Below, one piece after another: positions 5,628-6,423 of a stretch of 6,423 nucleotides of DNA. Source of the stretch: Chloroflexia bacterium (GTDB lineage Bacteria; Chloroflexota; Chloroflexia; Thermomicrobiales; UBA6265). Location of the stretch: NCBI GenBank assembly GCA_013698495.1, contig JACCUV010000012.1:1-6423 (forward strand), in the 5' to 3' direction. The position numbers and the translations under genes are program-made. Within the stretch, counting starts at the first letter, position 1. Each line of letters opens with the position of its first letter. Below the pieces are notes generated by a model. The model was not told the DNA's origin. It saw only the letters and a list, made by a program, of their open reading frames with translations, and did no database searches.

Positions 5628-6371
5628 TCAGGCATGGCGAAGCAAGGGCAGGCGATCGCCGTATTGTGCAATCAGGGCTTCCATTTGTTCGTCGCCGCCC
5701 GGAACATTCATCGAAGGAATGACGGGCGGAGTGCATCCCTGCTTCAGCATCTGCGCCGCGGTCTCGACGACAATTGCGTTGATCAGCGCAATTCCGACGA
5801 CGGACGATGCGCCGCCGACGAGTGTTTCCAAGCCGGGGAGCGAGATCAGCGCGTCCCCGTTCGGAACATTGGTGTCGATCGCAAGATCAGCGACATCGCC
5901 AAGCCGGTCCCCGCTGGAGTCGCGCGACGGGACGTCGCGGTAGTTCGCGATCGATGTAATCGCAATCGTTCTCGCGCCTCGGATATTGGCTTCTCGCGCA
6001 ACTTCGATTGGAACCGGGTTGACCCCGGAATTGCTGACGACGATGACGACTTCGCCTTCCCGGATGTCGTGTGAGTCGACGACGATCTTGCCATAACCGC
6101 TGGCGCGTTCGAGCAGGGTCGCGTTGAGGTGGCCGAGAAACGTGAGGTTGGGATCGAGCATGGGATTCATTGGCATCAGGCTCCCCGCTCGGTGAAAGAC
6201 CTCTTCGGCGACCATGTGCGAGTGCCCGCTGCCGAAAATATGGACCACGCCCCCGGCAGTCAACGGCTCAGCCATCCAACGGGCCGCGGTCTCGATGTTG
6301 GATCCCTGTGAACCGAGCATTTCCTCGATCAGGTCGTAGAGGCGTCGAAAGTAGGCCTTGTACGCTTTCAT
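5628..6371 (-). CDS. SIS-domain sugar-phosphate protein, UPF0309 type (putative sugar isomerase)
   Basis: SIS domains bind phosphosugars, and members of this group are annotated as predicted sugar isomerases or relatives of MurQ and phosphoheptose isomerase. The exact substrate is not established. The 247-residue product is about the usual length. A helical lead (1-35) precedes G-G-V-V-H-I-F-G-S-G-H-S-H-M at 40-53, where the Ser and His residues form the phosphosugar loop, followed by E-E-V-F-H-R-A-G at 56-63 and N-P-M-L-D at 69-73. The second SIS loop is V-V-S-N-S-G-V-N-P-V-P-I-E at 111-123, then A-I-T-S at 137-140, S-R-x-S-S-G-D-R-L at 149-157 and a P-N-G-D-A motif that marks the UPF0309 group. 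There are no membrane segments, so it is cytosolic. The ATG at 6371 has GAGGAA upstream with an 11-base spacer. Genes beyond the right edge on the same strand may be its operon partners in sugar or amino-sugar catabolism, but they are not visible. Confidence 0.92.
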   Translation of the reverse strand: MKAYKAYFRRLYDLIEEMLGSQGSNIETAARWMAEPLTAGGVVHIFGSGHSHMVAEEVFHRAGSLMPMNPMLDPNLTFLGHLNATLLERASGYGKIVVDSHDIREGEVVIVVSNSGVNPVPIEVAREANIRGARTIAITSIANYRDVPSRDSSGDRLGDVADLAIDTNVPNGDALISLPGLETLVGGASSVVGIALINAIVVETAAQMLKQGCTPPVIPSMNVPGGDEQMEALIAQYGDRLPLLRHA

Positions 6372-6423
6372 TTGCGGAACTGTTCCTCGATAGTTGACCT
6401 GGTTGGTTCAGGTTTTCATGGAG
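6372..6423 (-). promoter_or_regulatory. Leader of the SIS-domain gene with ribosome binding site and inverted repeats
   Basis: On the minus strand GAGGAA (6383-6388) is a good Shine-Dalgarno match 11 bases before the ATG at 6371. It overlaps the near-perfect dyad GGAAC-T-GTTCC (6376-6386). A second inverted repeat, ACCTG with a 7-base spacer and CAGGT, lies at 6397-6413. Minus-strand TGA triplets at 6408-6410 and 6416-6418 could be the stop of an upstream same-strand gene, which would make this an operon internal spacer, but the window ends too soon to tell. No promoter hexamers were recognised. Confidence 0.4.

Noticed and set aside
4912..5736. 274-residue minus-strand frame covering proC and the convergent spacer
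   Set aside because: The frame runs opposite all the conserved ProC motifs and overlaps the start of the SIS gene's 3' end in another frame. Composition is shadow-like.
5506..5943. 145-residue plus-strand frame starting right after the proC stop, in the same frame as proC
   Set aside because: It looked like a read-through extension or split gene, but most of it is antisense to the SIS gene and its translated product has no recognisable similarity. proC is already full length at 5505.

Overview
The window is a compact, GC-rich (about 60% by eye) bacterial segment with eight protein-coding genes and almost no non-coding DNA. No rRNA, tRNA, CRISPR array, insertion sequence or phage gene was seen. 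The gene set is mostly housekeeping: isoprenoid precursor synthesis, D-aminoacyl-tRNA proofreading, proline synthesis and sugar-phosphate metabolism. Protein style, the MEP-pathway genes and a repeated P-x-W-L motif in an otherwise unrecognised membrane protein would suit a Chloroflexota (Thermomicrobia-like) genome. That placement is an inference from general impression, not from a marker gene.

Left block, plus strand (2-2480): the 3' part of ispD, then ispF, dtd, a proline-rich protein with a C-terminal membrane anchor, and a P-loop kinase-like protein. The first three junctions are 4-base ATGA stop/start overlaps and the fourth is a 1-base gap, so these five genes almost certainly form one translationally coupled operon. 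IspD and IspF are nearby steps of the MEP pathway. Dtd removes D-amino acids from mischarged tRNA. The last two proteins have no assigned role and are the least explained part of the window.

Middle block, minus strand (2460-4514): one long gene for a YyaL/SPATA20-type protein (DUF255 thioredoxin-like domain plus an alpha/alpha-barrel domain). Its 3' end overlaps the 3' end of the kinase-like gene by 21 bases in a tail-to-tail arrangement. It is divergent from proC across a 124-base intergenic region (4515-4638), the only place in the window where two start codons face away from each other. No convincing sigma-70 promoter could be read there.

Right block: proC (plus strand, 4639-5505) makes pyrroline-5-carboxylate reductase, the last step of proline synthesis. 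It converges on a minus-strand SIS-domain sugar-phosphate protein gene (5628-6371) across 122 bases that carry two copies of a 9-base sequence exactly 30 bases apart, flanking a GC-rich hairpin. The right edge (6372-6423) is the leader of the SIS gene, with a readable ribosome binding site and two short inverted repeats. No clearly novel multi-gene system is evident. The best candidates for new biology are the anchored P-x-W-L protein with its kinase-like neighbour, and the paired palindromes downstream of proC.
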